DNA of 64,000 nucleotides from Bryocella elongata (GTDB lineage: Bacteria > Acidobacteriota > Terriglobia > Terriglobales > Acidobacteriaceae), in contig NZ_FNVA01000001.1 in assembly GCF_900108185.1 (NCBI RefSeq), positions 248,001 to 312,000 of the forward strand. The letters are read 5' to 3'. Shown here piece by piece: positions 8,821 to 16,262 of this stretch. Every line of letters starts with the position of its first letter. Positions within the stretch are counted from its first letter, which is position 1. Under the pieces are notes generated by a model, which saw only the letters and a list, made by a program, of their open reading frames with translations, ran no database searches and was not told the DNA's origin. The position numbers and the translations under genes were made by a program.

Positions 8821-10086
8821 ATGTTTCCTGGTGGTGCTCTCGGAATTCCTACGCTTGCTCAATGGAAGGCTGATACCGAACTTCGCACGATGCGAAGTTC
8901 GGAGATGAAGGCCATCGACAAGGCGATTGAGAATTACAACCTCAATCGCACTCCGGAAAACATCGGCAAGATCCGCATCGCGCTGAGCCGGTGGATCGCG
9001 ACGAAGGGCCTTGCGTGGGAGAACAGCGATCGCAATAAGCCGCCGAAGCGCCCTATCTCCAAGCTCTACGATACCGTGACGGCGATGAAGGCCAAGCTGC
9101 CCCCGGACGAGCAGGCGGCGTTGCGCTTCATGGTGGAGCAGCAAAAGACGCTGCTCTATCGGAACTTTCAGAATGCCAAGCTCGAGCTGCCGGGCTTCAA
9201 CGCGCTGATGACGTTGAAGAGCACCGAGCATACGATGAAGAGCGCGGCGAGTGCCGTGAAGAGTGCAGGCTCGTCCATCGTGAAAGCCGCGGCGCAAGGC
9301 GAGGTGATGAGCGCCGTCAACGAGCTCTTCGGCTCCGAGATTCAGGATGTCACCTCGCTGGCCAACTGGGTGCTGCAGGAGACGGGAGCGCAGGCACTGC
9401 AGTCCGTTGCCGAGCACGTGGCCAGCATGATCCCGGTCATCTCACTGATCGCAGGTGGAGCGAAGGTGCTCGCGCACTGGGGAACTGTCGTCTACAACCT
9501 CTACAAAGAGATCAACGTCTACTCGCATCGCAACGCGGTGGCGCCGGGAGTTCCGACCGCGGCCCTGCAGGGTTTGCGCGACCTGTTGAGCCGGCAGACG
9601 AACTTCGCCGCGGCGAAGGCCACGATCAGTACGGCTGCCTTTGGCGCCAACGTTGGCCTGCATGCGGCCAAAGGGGCAGGCGCGATCCTGTCTCCCGTTG
9701 TGGGGGCGGCAGAGGCGACGGCACAGGCGATTCGCGCGATTACGCTGTTCGCCATGCAGGTGCGGGAGGCGGTGATCATGCACCGTGCGCTGAAGGACCC
9801 GGCTTCCATCGGACTCGAGACGCTGAACAAGGCTCCTCTGCTGGGCTGCTACATGCTCATTGGAGCTTCAGACTCGGAGCTGATCGCCATGCTGTGGGAT
9901 GAGTTCGGGCAGGCGGGGTGGATGGACGATGTGACGCTCATCCTCAAGGACTTCAAGCCGCTGATGGACTCGGCCGCGAGCGTGATTCAGAGCTCGCCGT
10001 TCAAACTGACGAATGTGCCGGCGCGGCGGTCGGTGAATGCAACGTTGTTTCAGAAGGGCAAGCTGCTGGCCAGCGGACTTGCCTAG
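8821..10086 (+). CDS. Unrecognised 421-residue protein, helical, Ala-rich centre
   Basis: ATG 8821 is chosen: AGGAG lies 8 nt upstream, whereas the open frame further 5' overlaps argS. No signal peptide. Residues 25-115 look like an alpha-helical domain with a conserved-looking ALSRWIATKGLAWEN segment. Residues 140-340 are rich in Ala and Gly and contain moderately hydrophobic stretches (MIPVISLIAGGAKVLAHWG at 203-221 and GAGAILSPVVGAAEATAQAI around 285-304). The C-terminus is acidic and then basic. I do not recognise the family. The hydrophobic Ala/Gly-rich centre without a leader peptide could suit a membrane-inserting or effector-like protein, but nothing in the sequence proves it. It has its own candidate promoter and seems monocistronic. 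Confidence 0.8.
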   Translation: MFPGGALGIPTLAQWKADTELRTMRSSEMKAIDKAIENYNLNRTPENIGKIRIALSRWIATKGLAWENSDRNKPPKRPISKLYDTVTAMKAKLPPDEQAALRFMVEQQKTLLYRNFQNAKLELPGFNALMTLKSTEHTMKSAASAVKSAGSSIVKAAAQGEVMSAVNELFGSEIQDVTSLANWVLQETGAQALQSVAEHVASMIPVISLIAGGAKVLAHWGTVVYNLYKEINVYSHRNAVAPGVPTAALQGLRDLLSRQTNFAAAKATISTAAFGANVGLHAAKGAGAILSPVVGAAEATAQAIRAITLFAMQVREAVIMHRALKDPASIGLETLNKAPLLGCYMLIGASDSELIAMLWDEFGQAGWMDDVTLILKDFKPLMDSAASVIQSSPFKLTNVPARRSVNATLFQKGKLLASGLA

Positions 10087-10200
10087 ACGAACAAGGCCGG
10101 CCGTTACCGACCTCTGTGCCCGGCAGAATAGGTACCAAGGTTTCCACATGGCCTCCAGGGGCCTGAGATAGTCTGTTGCCTGTTACGTGGAGGCTCGCGC

Positions 10201-10749
10201 ATGCGAAGAGCAGTACTGACGGTGGGTGTGGCGTTGGTGATTGGGCTTGGCAGCATGGCGCAGACTCCGGATGCAGGTCCGGCGATGGCGCCCAGCGGTG
10301 TCGAAGTGCGGGGCGACGGGCATTGTCCTGTGGTCAAGGCCGGCGATGTCGTGCACTACACGCTGACTCTCGACGGCGCCGACGAGGCGCAGTCGGTCTA
10401 CGCCGATCTGCAGCTTCGCTCACGCGGCGGGATGAAGGAGAGCGATCTTCCTTTGCCGGGTTCGGGCGCGATTGGCGGCGGTGGTGCGGGAACGCGTGAT
10501 TCGCAGTGGGGCAAGGTGTATCACTTTGCGTTCACTGTGCCGTCGGGCGTGGACTCGGGCGTATACCACGCACAGGGTGTGATGGTGACGGTACGCGATG
10601 CTTCGGGGGCGAGCCCTCTGGATGCTGCGCTGGACAAGAAGGCACGCGAGCGGGTGCATCGCTTCTGTCTTGCTGTCTATGGCAAGGGGAGTGGCGACCT
10701 TTTCCCGCTGGTGACGGACTTCAAGGGTGGGCCGATCGACAAGAAGTAG
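10201..10749 (+). CDS. Small exported protein of unknown function
   Basis: 182 residues. ATG 10201 is preceded by GTGGAGG about 8 nt upstream. Residues 1-20 (ending GSMA then QTPDAG) form a signal peptide. The mature part begins with VEVRGDGHCPVVKAGD and VHYTLTLDGADEAQSVYADL, and later has VYHFAFTVPSGVDSGVYHAQGVMVTVRD. This alternation fits a single immunoglobulin-like beta sandwich, as in proteins that present a domain outside the inner membrane. Two cysteines are present, HCPVV near the mature N-terminus and RFCLAVYG near the C-terminus, and could form a disulfide. I do not recognise a named family. It ends 15 bp before the convergent lipid kinase gene. Confidence 0.75.
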   Translation: MRRAVLTVGVALVIGLGSMAQTPDAGPAMAPSGVEVRGDGHCPVVKAGDVVHYTLTLDGADEAQSVYADLQLRSRGGMKESDLPLPGSGAIGGGGAGTRDSQWGKVYHFAFTVPSGVDSGVYHAQGVMVTVRDASGASPLDAALDKKARERVHRFCLAVYGKGSGDLFPLVTDFKGGPIDKK

Positions 10750-10764
10750 CAGGCCACGAAGTTG

Positions 10765-11685
10765 CTACACCTCGGGCGGGGCGAGGATGCGGAGCGCATT
10801 GGGCACGATAGAGATTGTCATCGGCGTGTAGCCGAGCCAGTCACCGTCGGCCTGTACGGGTACATGGCCGGTGAGGCCTACCCCGCAGGTAAAGCTCTCG
10901 ACATCACCGTGAAACGCGAAGCGGTTGAAGGCATGCAGGCGCAGCCAGCTCAGGACAAACCACATCGGTAACGATAGCCAGGCGGGACGGTGGGCCGCGG
11001 CGAGCCGCAGGTGTTTGTCGCCGAGCCGCGTGCCTCGCATCATCGGGCTGAAGGCCCCACCGAGGTCGCCCACACGAGCGGCCATTGCGGTGACGGCGAG
11101 ATCCGGCGCGGGCTCGCTGGGTCTCTCGCAGTGCAGAGCGAACTCCGAAAGGTGCGCCGTCAGCGCAAGGTGCGCGGCGGTGAGGTAGTAGGCGAGGCGA
11201 CCCAGCCTTCGCTTGCTGGTGGCTGCAAGCTTGTAGACCAGCATCCCATCCGCGCCAGCTCCTGCGGTAACGAGGAAGAATCGCTCGCCTTCGCCTTCGC
11301 TCGTGGTGAAGCTCACGTGCCCCATGGGAATGATGCGGGGTGTGAGGTCCAGTTGCTGCAGCGCGGCCTTGACGGGATCGCGAGGCAACCTGAGGTGCCG
11401 TGCAAGGGCGTTGGCGCTGCCCATGGGCAGCACGCCGAGCGCGATGTCGGTGCGGAAGGCGAGGCCTTGCGCTGCGTCATGGATGGTTCCATCGCCGCCA
11501 CAGGCGAAGAGGATGTCTGCGCGTAGCGAAGCGACCTGCATGCCTGCGGTACCTCGACCTTGTGTGGCGATGGCTTCGACGAGATGGCCGTGGGAGCGAA
11601 GTGCTTCGGCGACTGCGGAGAGCGTGCGGGACTGGTCGCGACCTCCGGCGGCAGCTGGGTTGTATAGCAGGACGATGCGAGACAC
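10765..11685 (-). CDS. Diacylglycerol kinase family lipid kinase (YegS/DagK-like)
   Basis: 306 residues from GTG 11685. The ATG further upstream (11742) is rejected because it would overlap the divergent gene at 11708 and add residues before the family start SRIVLLYNPAAAGG. Family features are the N-terminal nucleotide-binding YNPAAAGG motif, CGGDGTIHDAA (the GGDGT signature) and LPMGSANALARHL. The protein should phosphorylate a diacylglycerol or related lipid at the inner membrane. The start has no Shine-Dalgarno but a TACACT box 6 nt upstream, compatible with a leaderless transcript. It is divergent from the metallo-beta-lactamase gene with only 22 bp between start codons. Confidence 0.88.
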   Translation of the reverse strand: MSRIVLLYNPAAAGGRDQSRTLSAVAEALRSHGHLVEAIATQGRGTAGMQVASLRADILFACGGDGTIHDAAQGLAFRTDIALGVLPMGSANALARHLRLPRDPVKAALQQLDLTPRIIPMGHVSFTTSEGEGERFFLVTAGAGADGMLVYKLAATSKRRLGRLAYYLTAAHLALTAHLSEFALHCERPSEPAPDLAVTAMAARVGDLGGAFSPMMRGTRLGDKHLRLAAAHRPAWLSLPMWFVLSWLRLHAFNRFAFHGDVESFTCGVGLTGHVPVQADGDWLGYTPMTISIVPNALRILAPPEV

Positions 11686-11707
11686 GCAGCCAGTGTATGG
11701 TGAGGCG
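11686..11707. promoter_or_regulatory. Divergent promoter region with overlapping -10-like boxes
   Basis: 22 bp separate the GTG of the lipid kinase (11685, minus) and the ATG of the hydrolase (11708, plus). On the minus strand TACACT occupies 11697-11692, 6 nt before the GTG. On the plus strand TATGGT occupies 11696-11701, 6 nt before the ATG. The two boxes share positions 11696-11697, so polymerase could occupy only one at a time. Confidence 0.4.
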
Positions 11708-12967
11708 ATGTGGCATTGGAACCGGAGGCAATTTCTCAGCACAGGGCTATTTAGCCTGTTGGCGTTGACCGAACGCGTTGGTGCGGTGGAGCCGTCTCGC
11801 TTCGAGCCGTGGCGGGCGGGATGGCTGGACTTACATCACATCTCGACCGGGCGCGGGAATTCGATGCTGGCGATTCTACCTGATGGCACGTCGCTGATGG
11901 TCGATGCGGGTGCGGTGGATGAGACGAGCGATGCGCGTGCGTTGGCTCCTGCTCGGCCGGATGCTTCGCGGCGTCCGGGCGAGTGGATTGCGCGCTATGC
12001 TGCGCGGCATCTGGCCGCGACGCCGGCGAAGCAGATCGATACGTTCGTGCTGTCGCACTTTCATGGCGACCACATGGGGCAGCTCACGGCGCGGTCTCCG
12101 CAGTCGAAGCTCGGCAACTACAAGCTCACCGGCGTGAGTGATGTAGCGGAGACGCTGCCGATTCGGCGGGTGCTGGATCGGGGATTTCCGGATTACTCGT
12201 ATCCGGGGCCGATCAGCGATCCCTCGACGCTGAACTATCGCAGCTTCCTCAAGGCACAGCAGGCGCGCGGGATGAAGGTGGAGCGGTTCCGCGCCGGAGC
12301 TTCGGGGCAGATTTCGCTTATGTATGAAGCCGCGAAGCATGCAGCGTTTCGCGTGCGCAACCTTGCGAGCAATGGTGAGGTGTGGACGGGCGAGGGCGAG
12401 AAGACGAGGTCGCTGTTTCCTCCGTTGGAAACTTTGCCTCGTGCGCAGTGGCCGCTGGAGAATCCTTGCTCCAACGCGTTGCGCATCGAGTATGGCGGGT
12501 TTCGGTACTACATCGGCGGGGACCTGACGTGGGATACACGGTTTGGTTCGCAGCCGTGGATGGATGCCGAGAGCCCGGTGGCGAAGGTTGCGGGGCCGGT
12601 GAGCGCGGCTTCGCTGAATCACCACGGCTACTACGATTCGACGGGCGAGAGCTTTGTGCGCGCGATGCAGGCGAGGATCTATGTGCTGCAGTCGTGGCAT
12701 GCTTCGCACCCTGCGTTCGATGTGCTGGACCGCATCTACAGCCCTGTGCTGGAGCCGGGCAAGCATGATGTGTTGGCCACCGATCTGGTGGAGGCGGCGG
12801 AGATTGTGGAGTCGCGGCTCTCGGACCGGATGCTGAGCCAGCAGGGGCACGTGGTGCTGCGGATCGAGCCTGGCGGCGAGCGCTTCTGGGTGGTCGTGCT
12901 GGACTCGGCGGATGAAAGCGACCGCGTGAAGGCGCGCTTCGGGCCGTTCAACAGCGTGTCAGAGTAG
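11708..12967 (+). CDS. Tat-exported metallo-beta-lactamase fold hydrolase (ComEC/Rec2-like domain)
   Basis: 419 residues from ATG 11708; the longer open frame upstream runs through the divergent lipid kinase gene and is not used. The N-terminus NRRQFLSTG followed by a hydrophobic stretch is a twin-arginine type signal peptide, so the folded, metal-loaded enzyme is probably exported. The metal-binding motif FVLSHFHGDHMG carries His117, His119, Asp121 and His122. Further ligands are likely in RYYIGGDLTW and SLNHHGYYDST. The layout resembles the hydrolase domain of ComEC/Rec2 proteins and other stand-alone exported members. Substrate unknown. The 3' end overlaps the convergent sirtuin gene by 9 bp. 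Confidence 0.85.
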   Translation: MWHWNRRQFLSTGLFSLLALTERVGAVEPSRFEPWRAGWLDLHHISTGRGNSMLAILPDGTSLMVDAGAVDETSDARALAPARPDASRRPGEWIARYAARHLAATPAKQIDTFVLSHFHGDHMGQLTARSPQSKLGNYKLTGVSDVAETLPIRRVLDRGFPDYSYPGPISDPSTLNYRSFLKAQQARGMKVERFRAGASGQISLMYEAAKHAAFRVRNLASNGEVWTGEGEKTRSLFPPLETLPRAQWPLENPCSNALRIEYGGFRYYIGGDLTWDTRFGSQPWMDAESPVAKVAGPVSAASLNHHGYYDSTGESFVRAMQARIYVLQSWHASHPAFDVLDRIYSPVLEPGKHDVLATDLVEAAEIVESRLSDRMLSQQGHVVLRIEPGGERFWVVVLDSADESDRVKARFGPFNSVSE

Positions 12968-13654
12968 CGTCGGGACGACTGCGGTGGCGGTGCCTAGCAG
13001 GATCTCGTCGAAGCTGGCGGCGTTGGAGGGTGGTTCGGGGCCGATGTAGATGGTGCGGATCCCGGCGCGGCGGGCGATGGAGACGAAGCCGGCGGCGGGG
13101 TAGACGTTGCCGGAGGTTCCGATGACGACGAGGTGCGTCGCGGCGTCGAGTTCAGCGTAGATGGCGTCCATGTCGAGAGGGATCTCACCGAACCAGACGA
13201 TGTGCGGGCGGATCGCTGCGCCGCAGTGCTTGCAGGTGGGTAGAGCGCTCGCGTCTTCGTAGAGGCTGGTGTCGGCGAAGGGCGCATCACAGCGGACGCA
13301 GCGGGACTCGAAGAGCTGGCCGTGCATGTGGTGCAGGTGCTGCGAGCCGGCGCGTTCGTGGAGGTCGTCGACGTTCTGGGTGCAGAGGTAGAAGCGGTTG
13401 GGCATCTGCTTTTCAAGTTCGGCGAGCGCAAGGTGGGCGGCGTTGGGCTGGGCGGCTGCGGCGTCCCGGCGGCGCTGGGAGTAGAAGCGCCAGACGAGGG
13501 CTGGGTCGCGGTGCCAGGCCTCGGGGGTGGCCACGTCTTCCACGCGGTGGTTCATCCAGAGCCCGTCGGATGCCCGGAAGGTGGCGAGGCCGGATTCGGC
13601 GGAGATACCTGCGCCGGTGAGGACGAAGAGGCGGTCGGTTTCGTTGAAGCGCAT
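12959..13654 (-). CDS. cobB: Sir2-family NAD-dependent protein deacylase (CobB-like)
   Basis: 231 residues, the usual size for bacterial class III sirtuins. It removes acyl groups from protein lysines using NAD. Seen: the NAD-binding TGAGISAESGLATFR (from residue 13), TQNVDDLHERAG, catalytic His in HMHGQLFES, and a zinc site formed by CVRC and CKHC. Tyr58 and Arg61 in FYSQRRR match the Tyr-x-x-Arg pair that lets CobB and SIRT5 accept succinyl or malonyl lysine, so desuccinylase activity is likely (from family knowledge). Immediately upstream, separated from the ATG by only 7 nt, is an uninterrupted run of 30 G on the coding strand where the ribosome binding site should be. Confidence 0.93.
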   Translation of the reverse strand: MRFNETDRLFVLTGAGISAESGLATFRASDGLWMNHRVEDVATPEAWHRDPALVWRFYSQRRRDAAAAQPNAAHLALAELEKQMPNRFYLCTQNVDDLHERAGSQHLHHMHGQLFESRCVRCDAPFADTSLYEDASALPTCKHCGAAIRPHIVWFGEIPLDMDAIYAELDAATHLVVIGTSGNVYPAAGFVSIARRAGIRTIYIGPEPPSNAASFDEILLGTATAVVPTLL

Positions 13655-13660
13655 GGTGGT

Positions 13661-13691
<31 letters not shown>

Positions 13692-13785
13692 TATCTGGTC
13701 AAAGTATTCAAAGGAGAGACTTTAGGGGTGGACCTCGGTAGAGAGGTTCTCCGTGGTCCGTTCTCCGTTGTCCGGGAAATGCGAA

Positions 13786-13804
13786 CGCCCGGCTGGGCCG
13801 GGCG
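13786..13804. terminator. GC-rich hairpin downstream of the DUF3592-like gene
   Basis: Perfect 8-bp arms CGCCCGGC / GCCGGGCG with a 3-nt loop, lying after the stop of the minus-strand DUF3592-like gene. On the minus strand it is followed by TTCGCATTT, so only a modest U-tract. Possible intrinsic terminator. Confidence 0.4.
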
Positions 13805-13852
13805 GTGGTCGTTTGCTCTGACTTGATTGTATCGGGAGTGTCAAGAGCGGGA

Positions 13853-14203
13853 TCAGTGACATCCGCGAAGGAGCAGGAACCACGCGAGGGAAAGGAGGAC
13901 TGAACCGATGATTCCTATGACGAGGATGGCGCTTCGCGGCGATGTGGCAGAGGCCGCGTGGGTGTTCAGGTGCGGCGCTTCGGGGTTATAGCGGATGGGA
14001 AAGAGGGTGTTTTGCGGGACGGCTTTGTCGGAGGAGAACTCGGCGGTGTGAAGTTCTCCAGCGGCCCAGTAGTTATAGGTGATCCGGAAGTGGCGGGAGG
14101 TGGGCAGACCGAAGGCCATGGCTCGGCCGACGCCGGCGTCGTAGCGGCAGGAGGTGACGGTGGCGATGGCTTCGGGCCAGTCGGGGTTGCTGAGTTCGGG
14201 CAT
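13853..14203 (-). CDS. DUF3592-like small membrane protein
   Basis: 116 residues from ATG 14203 (MPELSNPDWPEA). The open frame extends upstream to 14293, but that part is Arg/Pro-rich and begins next to a dispersed hairpin repeat, so the shorter start is preferred although it lacks a clear ribosome binding site. The body has ATVTSCRYDAG, RITYNYWAAGELHTAEF and FPIRYNPEAPHLN, the beta-strand pattern of DUF3592 proteins. A single C-terminal membrane helix follows (SAILVIGIIGSVLLSLAWFL). DUF3592 proteins have no established function. Start and family call are both moderately uncertain. Confidence 0.6.
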   Translation of the reverse strand: MPELSNPDWPEAIATVTSCRYDAGVGRAMAFGLPTSRHFRITYNYWAAGELHTAEFSSDKAVPQNTLFPIRYNPEAPHLNTHAASATSPRSAILVIGIIGSVLLSLAWFLLLRGCH

Positions 14204-14517
14204 AGCTGGCTTCGGAGGATGACCGCGGCGGCGTTTCCAGGGGGATGGAGCTGTGGCGAGTGTACGCGAGCGATGTCGGGGCGTCGGACCCACATCTCTT
14301 CGAGATATGGGGCACCCGGCTTCCGTGCGGCTGCGAAGGCCCGGGTCACCCGGATTTGTGGTCTATCTGAATTCCCTTCGGAATTTTCGAGGAGGAAAGC
14401 GCCGGACGGTTGAGGTGGAATAAGTTTCGTCGGGGTCCTTTGACTGCGTTCGACGCAAAGGGGCGCGTCAAACTTCGCTCAGGATGACGCTGCAGGGAGC
14501 GGAGAGGAGCTGGTCCG
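14204..14517. other. Intergenic region with dispersed repeats between pepA and the DUF3592-like gene
   Basis: About 310 bp without a convincing gene. It contains a copy of the GGGGCACCC hairpin repeat (14288-14317), a small AATTCC/GGAATT inverted repeat near 14370-14389, and at about 14440-14490 the inverted repeat CCTTTG...CAAAGG followed by CTTCGCTCAGGATGACG. The last resembles the TCATCCTGAGCGAAG palindromic repeats common in Acidobacteriota intergenic DNA. No promoter or strong terminator for pepA was identified. Confidence 0.5.
14288..14317. repeat. GGGGCACCC hairpin repeat (copy 1)
   Basis: ACCC, then arms CACATCTC / GAGATATG around a TTC loop, then GGGCACCC. Same design and same orientation as copies at 27515, 32809, 34965, 40638, 43711 and 45729. 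Confidence 0.65.
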
Positions 14518-16059
14518 CTACTTTGCGTAGCTGCGGACCCATTCGGCGATGGTGCGGACGGCTACGCCGGTGGGGCCTTTGGACTGCCAGGGTTTCTGTT
14601 CGTCCATCCAGGCGGTGCCGGCGATATCGAGGTGGATCCAGGGAGTTTCGCCGACGAACTCCTTGAGGAACATGGCGGCGGTGGTGGCTCCGCCGTAGCG
14701 GCTGCCGCCGGTGTTCATGATGTCGGCTATCTGGCTCTTGATCTGGTCGCGGTAGTCGTCGGTGCAGGGCATGCGCCAATACTTTTCGCCGGTGGCTGGG
14801 GTGGCGTCGAGGAAGCGCTGGGCGGTGACGTCGTCATTGGAGAACAGGCCGGCGTTGATGAGGCCGAGCGCGACGCCGATGGCCCCGGTGAGGGTGGCGG
14901 CGTTGACCAGCGTGGTGGCTCCGAGCTGCTGGGCGTAGTGCAGGCCGTCGGCGAGGACGAGGCGCCCTTCGGCGTCGGTGTTCATGATCTCGATGGTCTT
15001 GCCAGACATGGCGGTGACGACGTCGCCGGGCTTGTAGGCGCGGCCGTCGGGCATGTTTTCGGCGGAGCAGATGACGGAGATGACGCGGACGGAGGGCTTG
15101 AGCAGGGCGATGGCCCGCATGGCTCCGAGCATCGCCGCGGCTCCCCCCATGTCGTACTTCATCTTGTCCATGTTGTCGGCGGGCTTGATGGAGATGCCGC
15201 CGGTGTCGAAGGTGATGCCCTTGCCGACGAGGCCGAAGACGGGCGTGCCTTCCGCCGGCTCGGTGGGAGGCTCATACTTCATGACGATGAGGGAGGGCGG
15301 CTCGGACGAACCCTGGGTGACGGCGGCGAAGGCCCCCATCCTGAGCTCGAGGATCTTGTCGATGCCGAAGACCTCGCAGGAGAGGCCGACCTCGGCGCAC
15401 ATGGATTTGGCGCGACGGCCTAGCTCGGTGGGTGTGAGGATGTTGCCGGGCTCGTTGACGAGGACGCGGGCGAAGTTCTGGCTCTCGCCGTAGGTGATGC
15501 CCTGCTTCAGACCGACTTGGGCCCATTGACGCGCGTCCTGGTCCGCTTCGGTGGAGAGGATCGTGACGAGGTCGACGCCGAGGTCCTTGCGGTCGGAGCG
15601 GTAGAAGTCGATCTCGAAGTCGGCGAGGAGGGCGCCTTCGGCGAGGGCGCGGGTGGCGAGGCCGCCGGGGACGGTCGCCGAGGGAGCGATGAATTCTGGT
15701 GCGGCGATGGCGACGTCGCGGATGGAGCGAGGCTTGGCGAAGCGGATGGCGACGCCAGCGCCCTTGCGGATGGAATCCGCAGTGAGGGCGGAGGCCTTGC
15801 CGAGGCCGATGACGAGGAGGCGCTCGGCGGCGATGCCGGAAGGCCTGTGGAGCAGCAGCGTTTCGCCAAGGGTGGCCTTGAACTCCTTATGCGCACCCTG
15901 GAGCCAAGGGGCCGCAGCGGCGAGGAGCGGCTGCGAGGTGGTCAACAGAGCAGGCGCAGGATCGCTGCCGGTGGAGCCATTGGCCGTGTCGACGGCAAAG
16001 ACTGCGAGGAGCGGGGAGGCGAAGTCGACGGGGCTTTGGAAGCGGAGGCTGGCGTTCAC
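14518..16059 (-). CDS. pepA: Leucyl aminopeptidase (M17 cytosol aminopeptidase)
   Basis: 513 residues, the usual length for PepA. Cytoplasmic two-metal aminopeptidase that removes N-terminal residues from peptides. The signature NTDAEGRLVLADGL is present, with metal and catalytic ligands in VGKGITFDTGG, KYDMGGAAAMLG and ENMPDGRAYKPGDV. The N-terminal macro-like domain covers about residues 1-170. The start is GTG 16059; no Shine-Dalgarno is present, but TACCAT lies exactly 6 nt upstream, consistent with a leaderless transcript. PepA proteins in other bacteria also bind DNA at cer-like sites and carAB; nothing here tests that. Confidence 0.95.
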   Translation of the reverse strand: MNASLRFQSPVDFASPLLAVFAVDTANGSTGSDPAPALLTTSQPLLAAAAPWLQGAHKEFKATLGETLLLHRPSGIAAERLLVIGLGKASALTADSIRKGAGVAIRFAKPRSIRDVAIAAPEFIAPSATVPGGLATRALAEGALLADFEIDFYRSDRKDLGVDLVTILSTEADQDARQWAQVGLKQGITYGESQNFARVLVNEPGNILTPTELGRRAKSMCAEVGLSCEVFGIDKILELRMGAFAAVTQGSSEPPSLIVMKYEPPTEPAEGTPVFGLVGKGITFDTGGISIKPADNMDKMKYDMGGAAAMLGAMRAIALLKPSVRVISVICSAENMPDGRAYKPGDVVTAMSGKTIEIMNTDAEGRLVLADGLHYAQQLGATTLVNAATLTGAIGVALGLINAGLFSNDDVTAQRFLDATPATGEKYWRMPCTDDYRDQIKSQIADIMNTGGSRYGGATTAAMFLKEFVGETPWIHLDIAGTAWMDEQKPWQSKGPTGVAVRTIAEWVRSYAK

Positions 16060-16071
16060 CTCTTCATGGTA
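16060..16071 (-). promoter_or_regulatory. Candidate leaderless promoter of pepA
   Basis: TACCAT (minus strand, 16071-16066), then 6 nt, then the GTG start at 16059. There is no usable spacing for a ribosome binding site. Confidence 0.4.
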
Positions 16072-16129
16072 ACGCCGGCGGTTTGATGGGGTGAAGGTGG
16101 TGGCAGGAGGTTGATTCCAGGAACAGGGC

Positions 16130-16167
16130 GATCCAGTTTGGAGGTCTGAGTTAGGAGTTTGGAGACG
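16130..16167. repeat. GAGTTTGGAG-type low-complexity intergenic repeat
   Basis: Purine-rich text of GAGTT/GAGGT words between pepA and the chemoreceptor gene, related to the tracts at 18429, 32741, 38161, 40688, 43663, 52968 and 63538. Confidence 0.45.
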
Positions 16168-16262
16168 GGGCGGACCGTTTGCCCTCAGTTTCGGGGCGTG
16201 GCCGGGGTGACGGCCAGGAATGTCTGATGGCCAGATGCCAGATTGCCGGGAGTTCCTGGATT

